This document shows positions 15,975 through 24,209 of a stretch of DNA of 64,000 bases, in pieces (within the stretch, counting starts at the first letter, position 1; the number at the start of each line of letters is the position of its first letter). A model generated the notes under the pieces. It worked only from the letters and a program-made list of their open reading frames with translations. It searched no databases and had not been told where the DNA came from. The DNA lies in the NCBI GenBank assembly GCA_963775935.1, contig CAVZKR010000002.1, positions 558,001 to 622,000 of the forward strand. Direction: 5' to 3'. Origin of the DNA: JBBIPA01 sp963775935. GTDB taxonomy: Bacteria; Chloroflexota; Dehalococcoidia; GIF9; UBA5629. The translations under genes and the position numbers were made by a program.

Positions 15975-17324
15975 ATGGAAAAACAATGGGCAGATCTGAC
16001 TCCGTATGAAAGGCGTGAAAAAAGGTTCAAACAGTGGCTTTCGCCTGACGTCCAGTTCTCCAGTCCAGCAGCCGAGAAGGCATACAAAGAAAAGGTAATG
16101 AGGCTCATCAATGCTATTCAGATAAAAGAGCCTGATAGGGTGCCTGTTATTCTACCCGCTGGTTTTTCCCCGGCTTACTATGCGGGGAAAACGCTCCAGA
16201 CAGTCATATATGATTACGATGAGCTTCGCCAAGCCTGGCTAAAATTTTTACATGAATTTGATGCGGATACTTATAGTAGTCCAGGTGGGGTGCTGCCTGG
16301 AAAGGTCTTTGAAATCCTCGATTTTAAATTATACAAGTGGCCGGGTCATGGACTTTCTTCGAATGTCTCATCATACCAGTTTATTGAAGGCGAGTACATG
16401 AAGGCAGATGAATATGATGCTCTCATTGAAAACCCATCTGATTTCTGGATGAGGGTTCACCTGCCCCGCTTATTTGGAGCCTTAGAGCCTTTTAAGAGAA
16501 TTCCATCATTTACTACTATAGTCGAAATTCCATCGAATTACTTCATACCATATACAATGCCAGACGTTCAAGCGGCATTTCAAGCACTTGTGGATGCTGG
16601 CAGAGAGACAGCGAAATGGCTAGAGGTTGTCAGGGAGTGTGATAGAGAGGCGCTGCGAACAGGGTTTCCAGCTCTCAGGGGTGGCATTGTGAAGGCGCCC
16701 TTCGATACTATCGGGGACACCTTAAGGGGGACTCAGGGTGTAATCATGGACATGTACCGGCAGCCGGAAAAGCTTCTTGAAGCTTTGGACAAAATAGCGC
16801 TATTGACTGTTGCGTCAGCAGTGTCCGCAGTCAATGCCTCGGGGGGTTGTTCAGTGTTTATGCCGTTGCATAAAGGCGACGATGTTTTTATGTCTAACAA
16901 GCAGTTCGAGAGATTCTACTGGCCTACCCTGAAAAAGGTGGTGTTAGGTCTCATAGAGGAGGGTATTGTGCCATTGTTATTCGCCGAGGGAAAATATAAT
17001 AATCGTCTGGAGATTATTAAAGAATTGCCGAGGGGCATGGTGATATGGCAATTTGACCAGACCGATATGGCTAAGGCTAAGGAAGTCCTCGGTGGCAACG
17101 CCTGTATCTCCGGTAATGTGCCTACATCGCTACTGGTTGTCGGCACACCGCAGGCTGTCAAGGAATACTGCCGTAAGCTTATCGAGGTTTGTGGTAAAGG
17201 CGGTGGTTTCATATTAACTGGTGGAGCTAACCTTGATAAAGGAAAACCAGAGAATCTACGTGCTATGATAGAAGCTGTTAAAGAATACGGAATCTATAAG
17301 GGTGGTGGGGTTATCAGTATGTAA
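15975..17324 (+). CDS. Uroporphyrinogen-decarboxylase-family protein (methyltransferase-like)
   Basis: The product is 449 residues from the ATG at 15975, which has GGAGG 9 nt upstream; an upstream frame extension to 15810 lacks a ribosome site. The fold is the URO-D/MtaA barrel: INAIQIKEPDRVPVILPAG, a middle part with PFDTIGDTLRGTQGVIMDMYRQPEKLLEAL, FMPLHKGDDVFMSNKQFERFYWP and the C-terminal GNVPTSLLVVGTPQAV, then GGGFILTGGANLDKGKPENL. True UroD is shorter (about 350) and acts in haem synthesis. This longer type is usually linked to corrinoid-dependent methyl transfer. It faces a TRAP operon tail to tail with an 11-nt overlap. The substrate is unknown; no corrinoid protein gene is visible nearby. 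Confidence 0.8.
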   Translation: MEKQWADLTPYERREKRFKQWLSPDVQFSSPAAEKAYKEKVMRLINAIQIKEPDRVPVILPAGFSPAYYAGKTLQTVIYDYDELRQAWLKFLHEFDADTYSSPGGVLPGKVFEILDFKLYKWPGHGLSSNVSSYQFIEGEYMKADEYDALIENPSDFWMRVHLPRLFGALEPFKRIPSFTTIVEIPSNYFIPYTMPDVQAAFQALVDAGRETAKWLEVVRECDREALRTGFPALRGGIVKAPFDTIGDTLRGTQGVIMDMYRQPEKLLEALDKIALLTVASAVSAVNASGGCSVFMPLHKGDDVFMSNKQFERFYWPTLKKVVLGLIEEGIVPLLFAEGKYNNRLEIIKELPRGMVIWQFDQTDMAKAKEVLGGNACISGNVPTSLLVVGTPQAVKEYCRKLIEVCGKGGGFILTGGANLDKGKPENLRAMIEAVKEYGIYKGGGVISM

Positions 17325-18618
17325 GGAAACTGGGTAAGAAAGTGGCAAGCTGAGGGAAGACAAAGAGCAATACTGTACCGATAAAAAAAGCAACAAGATA
17401 GGGAATTGTTCCTCTAAAAATAGTTGTCATGGGTACATCCCGGGCAATACCTTTAACCACGGATACATTTACCCCTTCTGGCGGTGAAACCACCGCGGTC
17501 ATGCACTGTACCGTGATTATGACTCCAAACCAAATCGGATCATAACCAAGTTTCACTACGAGAGGGAACAATATGGGTAAAGCGAGCACCATTACCGCCA
17601 TAGCGTCCAGAAAGGTGCCCATGATGAACCAGAAGACAAGTATCAGTATCATAACCACCAGTGGTGATACCTCCATGGAACCGACATACTGAACTAGAGC
17701 AATGGGTATAGTCGTTCTGGCTATAAAATGACCAAATACGACGGCTGTGGCGATAAGAAATAAAATCATACAGGATATGCGCAAGCCGTCCTTGGTCGCC
17801 TGCAGGAATTTCTGCCAGGTAAGTTCTCTGTTAATGATACCGATAAGCAGTGCACCCACGCTGCCAATGGCGCCTGACTGGGTAGGAGAGAACCAACCAG
17901 CAAATAGGCCTCCCAGGCTCACCACAAATAGAATAATGGTGTCAGTTAGCCCTGATAACGATATCAGCTTCTGCTTCCAGGTGGTATGTGGACCAGGAGG
18001 ACCATAGCTTGGGTTACGCCGACAGAGAATATAAACTGTGGTTATAAAAAGCGTAGCAAGAACCAGCCCCGGAATTATGCCGCTGATATACAGCTTACCT
18101 ATGGATTGCTCGGTTATTATACCGTAGACGATGAAGGAGGTGCTGGGTGGAATCATGATGCCCAGCCCTCCGGCAACGGCCAGCGTACCTGTTGCGAATT
18201 TATCATCGTAGTTGTGCCTTTTCATTTCAGGTATGGCTACTTTACCTATCGTGGCGCAGGTAGCTGCAGTTGAACCACAGATAGCACCAAACAAAGTACA
18301 GGCGGCAATAACCGCAATAGTCAGGCCACCCCGCAGCTGGCCCACGATCACATAGGCTGTGTCAAATAGTTTTTTGCCTATCCCTGAGGCAAAGGCGTAG
18401 CAACCCATCATCACAAACATAGGTATGACTGTTAGGGGGTAAGAGGTAAATTGCTCAAAAATGTCTCGTGGTAGCACTGCGAAACCGGTATTTAGTGAAA
18501 CCAGATAGATAAAACCAGTCATTCCAACCAGAGCCAAGCAGAAGGAGATTGGCATACCTATGGCAAAAAGCAGTAATAGAACAATAGTGCCTATACCACC
18601 TACCAAAAAAGGGTTCAT
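17314..18618 (-). CDS. dctM: TRAP transporter large permease (DctM-like), system 2
   Basis: The 434-residue polytopic protein shows the TRAP-L signatures PISFCLALVGMTGFIYLV, TVIPMFVMMGCYAFASGIG, LFGAICGSTAATCATIGKVAIPEM, GGLGIMIPPSTSFIVYG and SPTQSGAIGSVG. It is homologous to the DctM at 10071-11378 but clearly diverged, so this is a separate uptake system. It overlaps dctQ by 4 nt. Its 3' end overlaps the convergent URO-D-family gene by 11 nt. Confidence 0.92.
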   Translation of the reverse strand: MNPFLVGGIGTIVLLLLFAIGMPISFCLALVGMTGFIYLVSLNTGFAVLPRDIFEQFTSYPLTVIPMFVMMGCYAFASGIGKKLFDTAYVIVGQLRGGLTIAVIAACTLFGAICGSTAATCATIGKVAIPEMKRHNYDDKFATGTLAVAGGLGIMIPPSTSFIVYGIITEQSIGKLYISGIIPGLVLATLFITTVYILCRRNPSYGPPGPHTTWKQKLISLSGLTDTIILFVVSLGGLFAGWFSPTQSGAIGSVGALLIGIINRELTWQKFLQATKDGLRISCMILFLIATAVVFGHFIARTTIPIALVQYVGSMEVSPLVVMILILVFWFIMGTFLDAMAVMVLALPILFPLVVKLGYDPIWFGVIITVQCMTAVVSPPEGVNVSVVKGIARDVPMTTIFRGTIPYLVAFFIGTVLLFVFPQLATFLPSFLTY

Positions 18619-19124
18619 TTTTTGCTAATCTCCACCAGTGTACTGATTAACTCTTTAAGCAAAATTGAAACTACGGGAATACAGCACAGGGCTACCCAGA
18701 GCACGAAGGGGTAAAGTATTATCCTGGCGGTAGCGGTAACCTCATTATTAATCCTCATTGATTGCGCGAATAAGTAGCTTTGCCAGCAGAGGATGATGAA
18801 AACGCTCAGCCCCAGAATAGAAACAAGAATACTAAAAAAGGCTCTGCCACATTTGGGAAGGCTGTCAACATATTCTATGCGGACATGACCCCCGTCGATT
18901 TTGGTAATGGCGATAGTTCCAGCAATAGTAATTACTTGAAGCAGATAAATTAACTCGGTGCCTGCGGGCATAGGCCATTGAAATAGCTTGGCACCCACAA
19001 CATCAATCAATGTGCCCAGTATCATACCCATTACTGCTACTATAGCTATACGCTCAAACCAGGCACTCACAGAATGGTTTAATCTGTCCCAGTTGATTAA
19101 TATGGTGCTTAATTTCTCTATCAC
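18615..19124 (-). CDS. dctQ: TRAP transporter small permease (DctQ-like), system 2
   Basis: This is a 169-residue four-helix protein with the DctQ pattern: MGMILGTLIDVVGAKLFQWPMPAGTELIYLLQV, then GHVRIEYVDSLP. The central Asp and the Glu of the second helix are conserved as in system 1. It lies between dctP (112-nt gap) and dctM (4-nt overlap). Confidence 0.88.
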   Translation of the reverse strand: MIEKLSTILINWDRLNHSVSAWFERIAIVAVMGMILGTLIDVVGAKLFQWPMPAGTELIYLLQVITIAGTIAITKIDGGHVRIEYVDSLPKCGRAFFSILVSILGLSVFIILCWQSYLFAQSMRINNEVTATARIILYPFVLWVALCCIPVVSILLKELISTLVEISKK

Positions 19125-19236
19125 CTGCCCTCGCGTTCTTCTCTTATCAGCGTTATTTATACTGAATCCCGGAGAAGACTAGTAAGAATCAAACTCCCCG
19201 GGATTCACTCTCACATTTAGGGCACTATATGAGATG

Positions 19237-20331
19237 CTACTTGAACAAATCGAACTCGGAAGGTATTTTCTGCTCTGCTTGCTTTTTCGTCCAGTAATCA
19301 GTACGTTCCTTGATAAAAGCAATACGGTTTTTCATCTCTTGTGCTGAATAACCTTTAGCCACCATCTTCTCCACATACTTATCTACTACTGGAGCGACAG
19401 CAGCCTTCCACTTCGGGACATCCTCCGGGGGTATGGTAATGACCTCATTGCCCAGGCTCTTGGTATATTCAAAGCCTTCCTTGTTGATTTTGTTCCAAGC
19501 TAGGGCAAACTTCGGTATATACTCTGCATCAACGTCGTTAAAAATTTTCTTGATATCATTAGGCAAGCTATTCCATTTATCCGTGTTCATAGCCCAGTAG
19601 AAGCAGTACATATTACCCACCGGCCAGGCAAAGGTGGAATATTTGGCGACTTCAGCTATCTTGAAGGCCTTGAGCGTCTCAATGCCAACCAGAAGCCCGT
19701 CGATAGTACCCTTGGACATGGCCTCGTAGACTTCTCCCATAGGCACATCACGTGGCGTGGCTCCCAGTGCCGCTTCAGCGTCAGCTACCTCACCTGCACC
19801 CCTCATGATCGTTCCCTTGAAATCTTCGAGCTTGCGTATCGGCTTCTTGGCCATGTGAATACCCGAGGTATTGCCACCATGAGCAAAGAGTAATGTTAAC
19901 TTATCCCATTCCTTGGGCTTGTATTTCTCCATAAAATCTTTGACAACGAACGTTGCTACCCAGCCAGTAGGATAGCCCAACGGCAATTGGAGTGCCTCAC
20001 TTTCTGGAAAGCGTCCCGGGTTATAGCCGACATGGGAGTGAGCAATGTCAGCAATACCAGTTGCCAGGCCTTCCGGTACCTTGGGAGCTGTAAGTAAGGA
20101 ACCGCCAGGTAAATAGGCAATTTCCACACGACCATTGCTGCGCTTCATTATTTCTTTGCCCCATTCATCTAGCATTGAAGTAAATAGGTGAGCTGTGGGC
20201 AAATAGTTTGAAGACGTCAGTTTTATCACTGTTGGAGCTGCAGGCGAGGCTGTACAGCTGCAAAGAACTGCTGTCATAACTAACAGGCAGATTGCTGCTG
20301 ACAGAAAGTAGGTTCTCTTCCTTTTCCACAT
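19237..20331 (-). CDS. dctP: TRAP solute-binding lipoprotein (DctP-like), system 2
   Basis: The 364-residue receptor has a lipoprotein signal (MWKRKRTYFL, hydrophobic core, Cys after LCS). The DctP fold follows: LDEWGKEIMKRSNGRVEIAYLPGG, PEGLATGIADIAHSHVGY, KLEDFKGTIMRGAG, MSKGTIDGLLVGIETL and WNSLPNDIKKIF. An AGGAGG precedes the ATG by 7 nt. No Pro-Thr linker is present, unlike system 1. Its neighbours (a URO-D-family protein and a phenylacetate-CoA-ligase-like enzyme) suggest an aromatic or methoxylated acid as cargo, but that is inference. Confidence 0.92.
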   Translation of the reverse strand: MWKRKRTYFLSAAICLLVMTAVLCSCTASPAAPTVIKLTSSNYLPTAHLFTSMLDEWGKEIMKRSNGRVEIAYLPGGSLLTAPKVPEGLATGIADIAHSHVGYNPGRFPESEALQLPLGYPTGWVATFVVKDFMEKYKPKEWDKLTLLFAHGGNTSGIHMAKKPIRKLEDFKGTIMRGAGEVADAEAALGATPRDVPMGEVYEAMSKGTIDGLLVGIETLKAFKIAEVAKYSTFAWPVGNMYCFYWAMNTDKWNSLPNDIKKIFNDVDAEYIPKFALAWNKINKEGFEYTKSLGNEVITIPPEDVPKWKAAVAPVVDKYVEKMVAKGYSAQEMKNRIAFIKERTDYWTKKQAEQKIPSEFDLFK

Positions 20332-20513
20332 AAAATACCTCCTGTACTATGATTTTTATTCATATATACCATCCCACGGTTTCCCGATTATAACCCCGCT
20401 TATTGGAAGAGAAAGGCACAACAATAGTGTTGAACTAAAATAGTAGCGTTTACTCTATCATGCCGTACCACATCTGTCAAGTCTATGCGTTGACATCGCT
20501 ATTGATTTCTCTA

Positions 20514-20542
20514 TTGACTTCACCTGCGAGAAGACAGATAAT
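20514..20542 (+). promoter_or_regulatory. Sigma70-type promoter of the CoA-ligase gene
   Basis: TTGACT at 20514-20519, a 17-bp spacer and GATAAT at 20537-20542 lie 65 nt before the start codon. Confidence 0.55.
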
Positions 20543-20606
20543 AGTCTGGTAATAGGTATAGACATTAACTGATAACAAACATTCTTATTTGAGGAATAGC
20601 CCATCG

Positions 20607-21938
20607 ATGAGTGGAAAAGAGATTTATTGGAATCCATTGCTCGAGACACTACCCCCCGAAAAGCTACAGAGACTGCAACTCGTCAAATTTAAGGAAATTT
20701 TTCAATGGGCTTACGACCATTCCAAGTTCTATCGTAAAATATATGATCGTGTTGGAATAGAACCAGGTGACATTAAAACATTTGAAGACATCCGCAAGGT
20801 ACCTAAAATAGAAAAAGCTATGCTCAGGGAGGCACAGGGCAAAGACCCTTATCCCTACGGGGATATGTTATGTGTGCCTCTGGAGGATGTGACTGTGTAT
20901 CGCCAAACGAGCGGTACTACAGGACAGCCGGTCTATCAGGCAGATACCTGGTTGGATTGGGAGAATGGTGTTGAAGCATACTGCTATGCTCTCTATGCTC
21001 AGGGTTATCGAAATACAGACCGCTTGTTTCTGCCGTTTGGTTATAACATATTCATTGCCTTCTGGACCGTTCACTATGCCGGTGAGAAACTGGGTTGCGA
21101 GGTAGTTCCTGGTGGGGTCCTCAATACCGAAGCTCGCATACTGAAAATGCAAGAAATCAGGGCTACCGCTATGGCTGCTACACCAACATATGCTCTGGCA
21201 ATGGCAGATACAGCCAGGAGGAAGCTAAACATCGACCCTGTTAAAGATTTATATATCAGGAAAATAACTGTGGCTGGCGAGCCTGGTGGTAGTATCCCAG
21301 CCACCAGAAAAAGGTTAGAGGAAGCCTGGGGGGCCAAGGTCTATGACCAGGTGGGTAGTACAGAGGCGGCACATTGGGGGTGGGAGTGCACAGCTCAAGC
21401 AGGCATTCATATAAATGAGGCTTTCTTCCTGGTAGAGATTGAAGACCTGGAGACTGGCGAACCAATAAATAAGCCTGGTAAGAAAGGAAAAATGATGGTA
21501 ACCAATTTAAACCGAATGGCACAGCCCTGTGTCCGTTTTGATTCGAAGGACGTCATTCAATGGAATTCCAGGAGTTGTGAATGCGGCCGAACATTCAGAT
21601 TGCTGGATGGAGGCGTAATCGGGAGAACTGACGATATTACCAAGGTGAAAGGAGTTTTATTTGCCCCAACAGCGTGTGAGGAGGTAATACGAAGTTTCCC
21701 TGAACTTGGTAGCGAATACCAAATAATAGTAATCAGGCAAGGTAATGAGGATGAAATTACTTTGAAGCTGGAGATAAATCCTGGATGTGAGAGTACCGTT
21801 GACTCTATCAAGAACAAACTTTTAACCCAGCTAAGACTCAAAACAAATATCGGTTATAACTTGGAATTTCATGATTTCGGGAGTTTACCCAGAACAGATG
21901 CAAAGGCTAAAAGGTTCAAGGACTTAAGACAGCATTAA
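20607..21938 (+). CDS. Phenylacetate-CoA ligase-like AMP-forming ligase
   Basis: The 443 residues are of normal PaaK length. The AMP-binding motif is YRQTSGTTGQPVYQ. Other family features are YDQVGSTEAAHWGWEC, the TGEPINKPGKKGKMMVTNL region, VRFDSKDV and the C-terminal GRTDDITKVKGVLFAP, then LPRTDAKAKRFKDLR with the catalytic-type Lys. It activates an aryl or arylacetic acid to its CoA thioester with ATP. The ATG at 20607 is chosen; an upstream TTG start at 20589 gives only six more residues. It sits next to TRAP system 2 (divergent), which may supply its acid. Which acid is not readable. Confidence 0.85.
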   Translation: MSGKEIYWNPLLETLPPEKLQRLQLVKFKEIFQWAYDHSKFYRKIYDRVGIEPGDIKTFEDIRKVPKIEKAMLREAQGKDPYPYGDMLCVPLEDVTVYRQTSGTTGQPVYQADTWLDWENGVEAYCYALYAQGYRNTDRLFLPFGYNIFIAFWTVHYAGEKLGCEVVPGGVLNTEARILKMQEIRATAMAATPTYALAMADTARRKLNIDPVKDLYIRKITVAGEPGGSIPATRKRLEEAWGAKVYDQVGSTEAAHWGWECTAQAGIHINEAFFLVEIEDLETGEPINKPGKKGKMMVTNLNRMAQPCVRFDSKDVIQWNSRSCECGRTFRLLDGGVIGRTDDITKVKGVLFAPTACEEVIRSFPELGSEYQIIVIRQGNEDEITLKLEINPGCESTVDSIKNKLLTQLRLKTNIGYNLEFHDFGSLPRTDAKAKRFKDLRQH

Positions 21939-21955
21939 AGCGGGGATATAGAAAA

Positions 21956-22159
21956 ATGGAACAACAATACGATATCAAAGAAATGGTAACTAAGATTGAG
22001 GCTCTAAAAAAAACAGCTCTTGCGTTAAAGGCCACATCACATGGAATTCCAGCGGTTGACTGTAATGTCGACCGAATCTTAACTAATATACGAATATTGG
22101 AAATTAACGTAACGGAAGCGGCTGATATTTTAAGAGACGAGGGCTTACCTTTTTCTTAA
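21956..22159 (+). CDS. Small conserved-looking protein after the CoA ligase
   Basis: The 67-residue acidic, helical protein (MEQQYDIKEMVTKIEALKKT...) begins 17 nt after the ligase stop with a GGGGAT upstream. It is probably co-transcribed. It contains a single cysteine (in VDCNVDR) and no domain I recognise. Codon usage and spacing suggest a real gene, perhaps an accessory to the ligase. Confidence 0.55.
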   Translation: MEQQYDIKEMVTKIEALKKTALALKATSHGIPAVDCNVDRILTNIRILEINVTEAADILRDEGLPFS

Positions 22160-22240
22160 ACGTTACGATAACAATGCCCTGCGGTAAGAAATTGAACAAC
22201 TTTTCGTGAGAAGCTTCCTCATATGAATTTTCCGCCTTCT

Positions 22241-23074
22241 TCATAGTTCTTCCTTGATGTTTTCCTCTATCAGTTGCACCAACCTGTTGTTTTCTTCGTC
22301 GGTAAGGGTGACGTTATCTTCTAATTTGTGGAACAGGTCATCGAGTTCAGGAAACTGGTTAGCTAGCCTGGCTAATTTGGTGTTTTGCCTGTGTACCTCC
22401 TCGTCGATGTCTGAGAGGTCAATATTCAGGTTGAATTTTTTATTAAGGAAATCGGTGGTCTTGCGGTATGCCTTGGTGTCATTGGTGGAGAGCAGGTAGA
22501 AAGGCACTGGCACCCAGATGGCTGCTCCTCTAATGTTCCTCCGTTTGGCTATCCAAAGGAGGTATGAGCTCATAGTTGGTCTCTGCCCTGGTGGGGTTTC
22601 GTAGTTCATGTCCGCAGCAAGGTTGTATTGGTTCAGTATTGTTTTTATCTCAGGGCAATTGGCAGTGGCGAATAGTGGGCGAGGTGTGGTGTGGGCAGTG
22701 AAGGTAACCATGCTGCCTATAGTATAAAGCTCTTTGATAGGACAGACCTGTTCCACAGCGTCCAGAATTGTGTTCAAGAACCTGTACCACTCCGTCCTGG
22801 GAGAATTGCTTCTGAGAGCAATCAGCTCGTGGTCGGGAAAGCAATAGAACTTACTTTCCGGAAACTGGGCGACGTTGTTTTCGACAAGTACTCCACCCAG
22901 TGGGAAAAAGCCCTCGGGCTCAATCTCGCAGAAGAGCTGGCTGGGTAATTTACTATTGAGGTAATCAATGACCTTCGGTCCTAGCTTACCTGTGTCTTCA
23001 TTCCAGCATACGAGCAGGGAACATTCTCGTAATTTTGGTTTGTTGTACAATGTGCAGGGAATACGTTTGGTCAA
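22241..23074 (-). CDS. PAC2-family protein (copy B)
   Basis: The 277-residue protein shows the PAC2 (proteasome-assembly-chaperone-like) layout: LLVCWNEDTGKLGPKVIDYLNSKL near the N-terminus, EPEGFFPLGGV, VTFTAHTTPRPLFAT and AAIWVPVPFYL, then an acidic helical tail. The start ATG overlaps the stop of the upstream PAC2 gene by 4 nt, so the two are coupled and may heterodimerise. Bacterial PAC2 proteins are of unknown function; a ligase or chaperone role has been guessed. No proteasome gene is in the window. Confidence 0.75.
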   Translation of the reverse strand: MTKRIPCTLYNKPKLRECSLLVCWNEDTGKLGPKVIDYLNSKLPSQLFCEIEPEGFFPLGGVLVENNVAQFPESKFYCFPDHELIALRSNSPRTEWYRFLNTILDAVEQVCPIKELYTIGSMVTFTAHTTPRPLFATANCPEIKTILNQYNLAADMNYETPPGQRPTMSSYLLWIAKRRNIRGAAIWVPVPFYLLSTNDTKAYRKTTDFLNKKFNLNIDLSDIDEEVHRQNTKLARLANQFPELDDLFHKLEDNVTLTDEENNRLVQLIEENIKEEL

Positions 23075-23988
23075 TTGCCGTCTTCCTTTGAACTTCTTTT
23101 GAAAAACTTATCGATGTCCTCGAGAATCTTTTTCTTGTCCTCTTCGGTTATTGCCCTGGTGCTGGATGGTCTGGTATGGTTAATGTGTTTCAATTTATCG
23201 AGCTGCTCCTGGGCATCTGTCGGTAGTTCATTGTAGAGCTTATCAATCTCCTGTTCGCTACGCTGAGCAAATTCGGAAATATCGCCCATATCAATATTGA
23301 CGTCAAGGGCTGTGCTCAGCACTTCCAGTACTGACTTTGATGCTTTGGGATAGAGCAGAGGGAATCCCTGGAGGTAAACCGGTATTTCGCCCATAACACA
23401 AACCGCCTCGATATTTCTCTTCAGAGCAGCTCCCAGCAGCAGTCCGTTTAAGCCAGTGATATTACCCTCTCCACCTCTACCCTCGATATCTGACATGAGC
23501 ACAGTATTCTCGTAGTTTTTGAGCTCGGTGATGAGGTGGACCATGTTGGGTACTGCCCAGACCCTTGATCTCATGCTGTGATGGATTGAAGATACTGCTG
23601 CTCCTGAAGTGAATACCCTGCGACAGCCGAACTGTGATGCTACATCCAGTACCAGGTGAGCCATCTGGTATGCCTTGGTTCCTTCCGCATATACTTTACC
23701 TTCCCAGGCCGGCTGCTCGTCGGCAAGAAAGAAGAGCAAGTCTCTCTTTCCAGTCCGCTTGAAGAAGAACTTATTGCTGGGGAATTCCAGTTCTTTTAAT
23801 TCACCCTGTCGGATCACGAGCTTTCTGGGATAGAAGAAATCCCAGGGCTCTATTTCACCGAATTCCTCAGCCTCCAGCATGCGCCTGAGGGTATCCACAG
23901 CTAACAGTCCGATGTTGCCAATGCCGGGCCAGCAGGCTACCAAAATTGGATTTTCCAGCTTGGGTTCTTTATAAAGTCTTACTCCCAT
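23071..23988 (-). CDS. PAC2-family protein (copy A)
   Basis: The product is 305 residues from the ATG at 23986-23988, which has GAGG upstream; an 18-codon extension to 24042 is possible but has no ribosome site. The PAC2 pattern is clear: NPILVACWPGIGNIGLLAVDTL, EIEPWDFFYP, RVFTSGAAVSSIHHSMRSRVWAV, GEGNITGLNGLLLGAAL and GEIPVYLQGFPLLYPKAS. It has a charged C-terminal tail. It is first of a two-gene unit with copy B. Its upstream region holds the hairpin at 24050-24078 and then the transposon insertion about 160 nt away, so its native promoter region may have been altered. Confidence 0.8.
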   Translation of the reverse strand: MGVRLYKEPKLENPILVACWPGIGNIGLLAVDTLRRMLEAEEFGEIEPWDFFYPRKLVIRQGELKELEFPSNKFFFKRTGKRDLLFFLADEQPAWEGKVYAEGTKAYQMAHLVLDVASQFGCRRVFTSGAAVSSIHHSMRSRVWAVPNMVHLITELKNYENTVLMSDIEGRGGEGNITGLNGLLLGAALKRNIEAVCVMGEIPVYLQGFPLLYPKASKSVLEVLSTALDVNIDMGDISEFAQRSEQEIDKLYNELPTDAQEQLDKLKHINHTRPSSTRAITEEDKKKILEDIDKFFKRSSKEDGN

Positions 23989-24049
23989 ACTATATCCTCT
24001 GCTGGTACTAGAGCAGCTATCTCGTACATAATTATATACCATATGGGGT

Positions 24050-24078
24050 ACTGGGCAACGAATGACTCGTTGCCCAGT
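24050..24078. repeat. 12-bp inverted repeat upstream of the PAC2 genes
   Basis: ACTGGGCAACGA and its exact complement flank a 5-nt loop. On the minus strand the TTGCCC in one arm followed 16 nt later by TATAAT (in ATGGTATATAATTATG) could form the PAC2 promoter, making this palindrome a possible operator. Confidence 0.5.
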
Positions 24079-24137
24079 TGCTTTTCATTATACTGTTCTA
24101 TCTATTCGGGCAATTGACTCGCATAAAAAACAGGAAT

Positions 24138-24148
24138 CCCCTCTCTCT
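24138..24148. repeat. Left half of a hairpin split by the transposon
   Basis: CCCCTCTCTCT here pairs perfectly with AGAGAGAGGGG at 29722-29732. Before insertion the two arms enclosed the 9-nt sequence AGACAAAGA, forming a terminator-like stem-loop downstream of the acyl-CoA synthetase gene that ends at 29761. A similar hairpin (30491-30519) lies on the other side of that gene. Confidence 0.8.
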
Positions 24149-24157
24149 AGACAAAGA
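24149..24157. repeat. Target-site duplication, left copy
   Basis: AGACAAAGA is repeated in direct orientation at 29713-29721, immediately outside the other inverted terminus. The exact boundary is slightly ambiguous because 13 bp (CTAGACAAAGAAG) are shared, but 9 bp fits both termini and the original hairpin loop. Confidence 0.8.
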
Positions 24158-24174
24158 AGCTTTGTATCAAAAGT
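24158..24174 (+). repeat. Transposon terminal inverted repeat, left
   Basis: AGCTTTGTATCAAAAGT is an exact inverted match to 29696-29712. A second copy of its inner 13 bp lies at 24191-24203, 29 nt further in. Confidence 0.88.
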
Positions 24175-24209
24175 CATGTTTTTAGTATTTTTGTATCAAA
24201 AGTCTTTTC

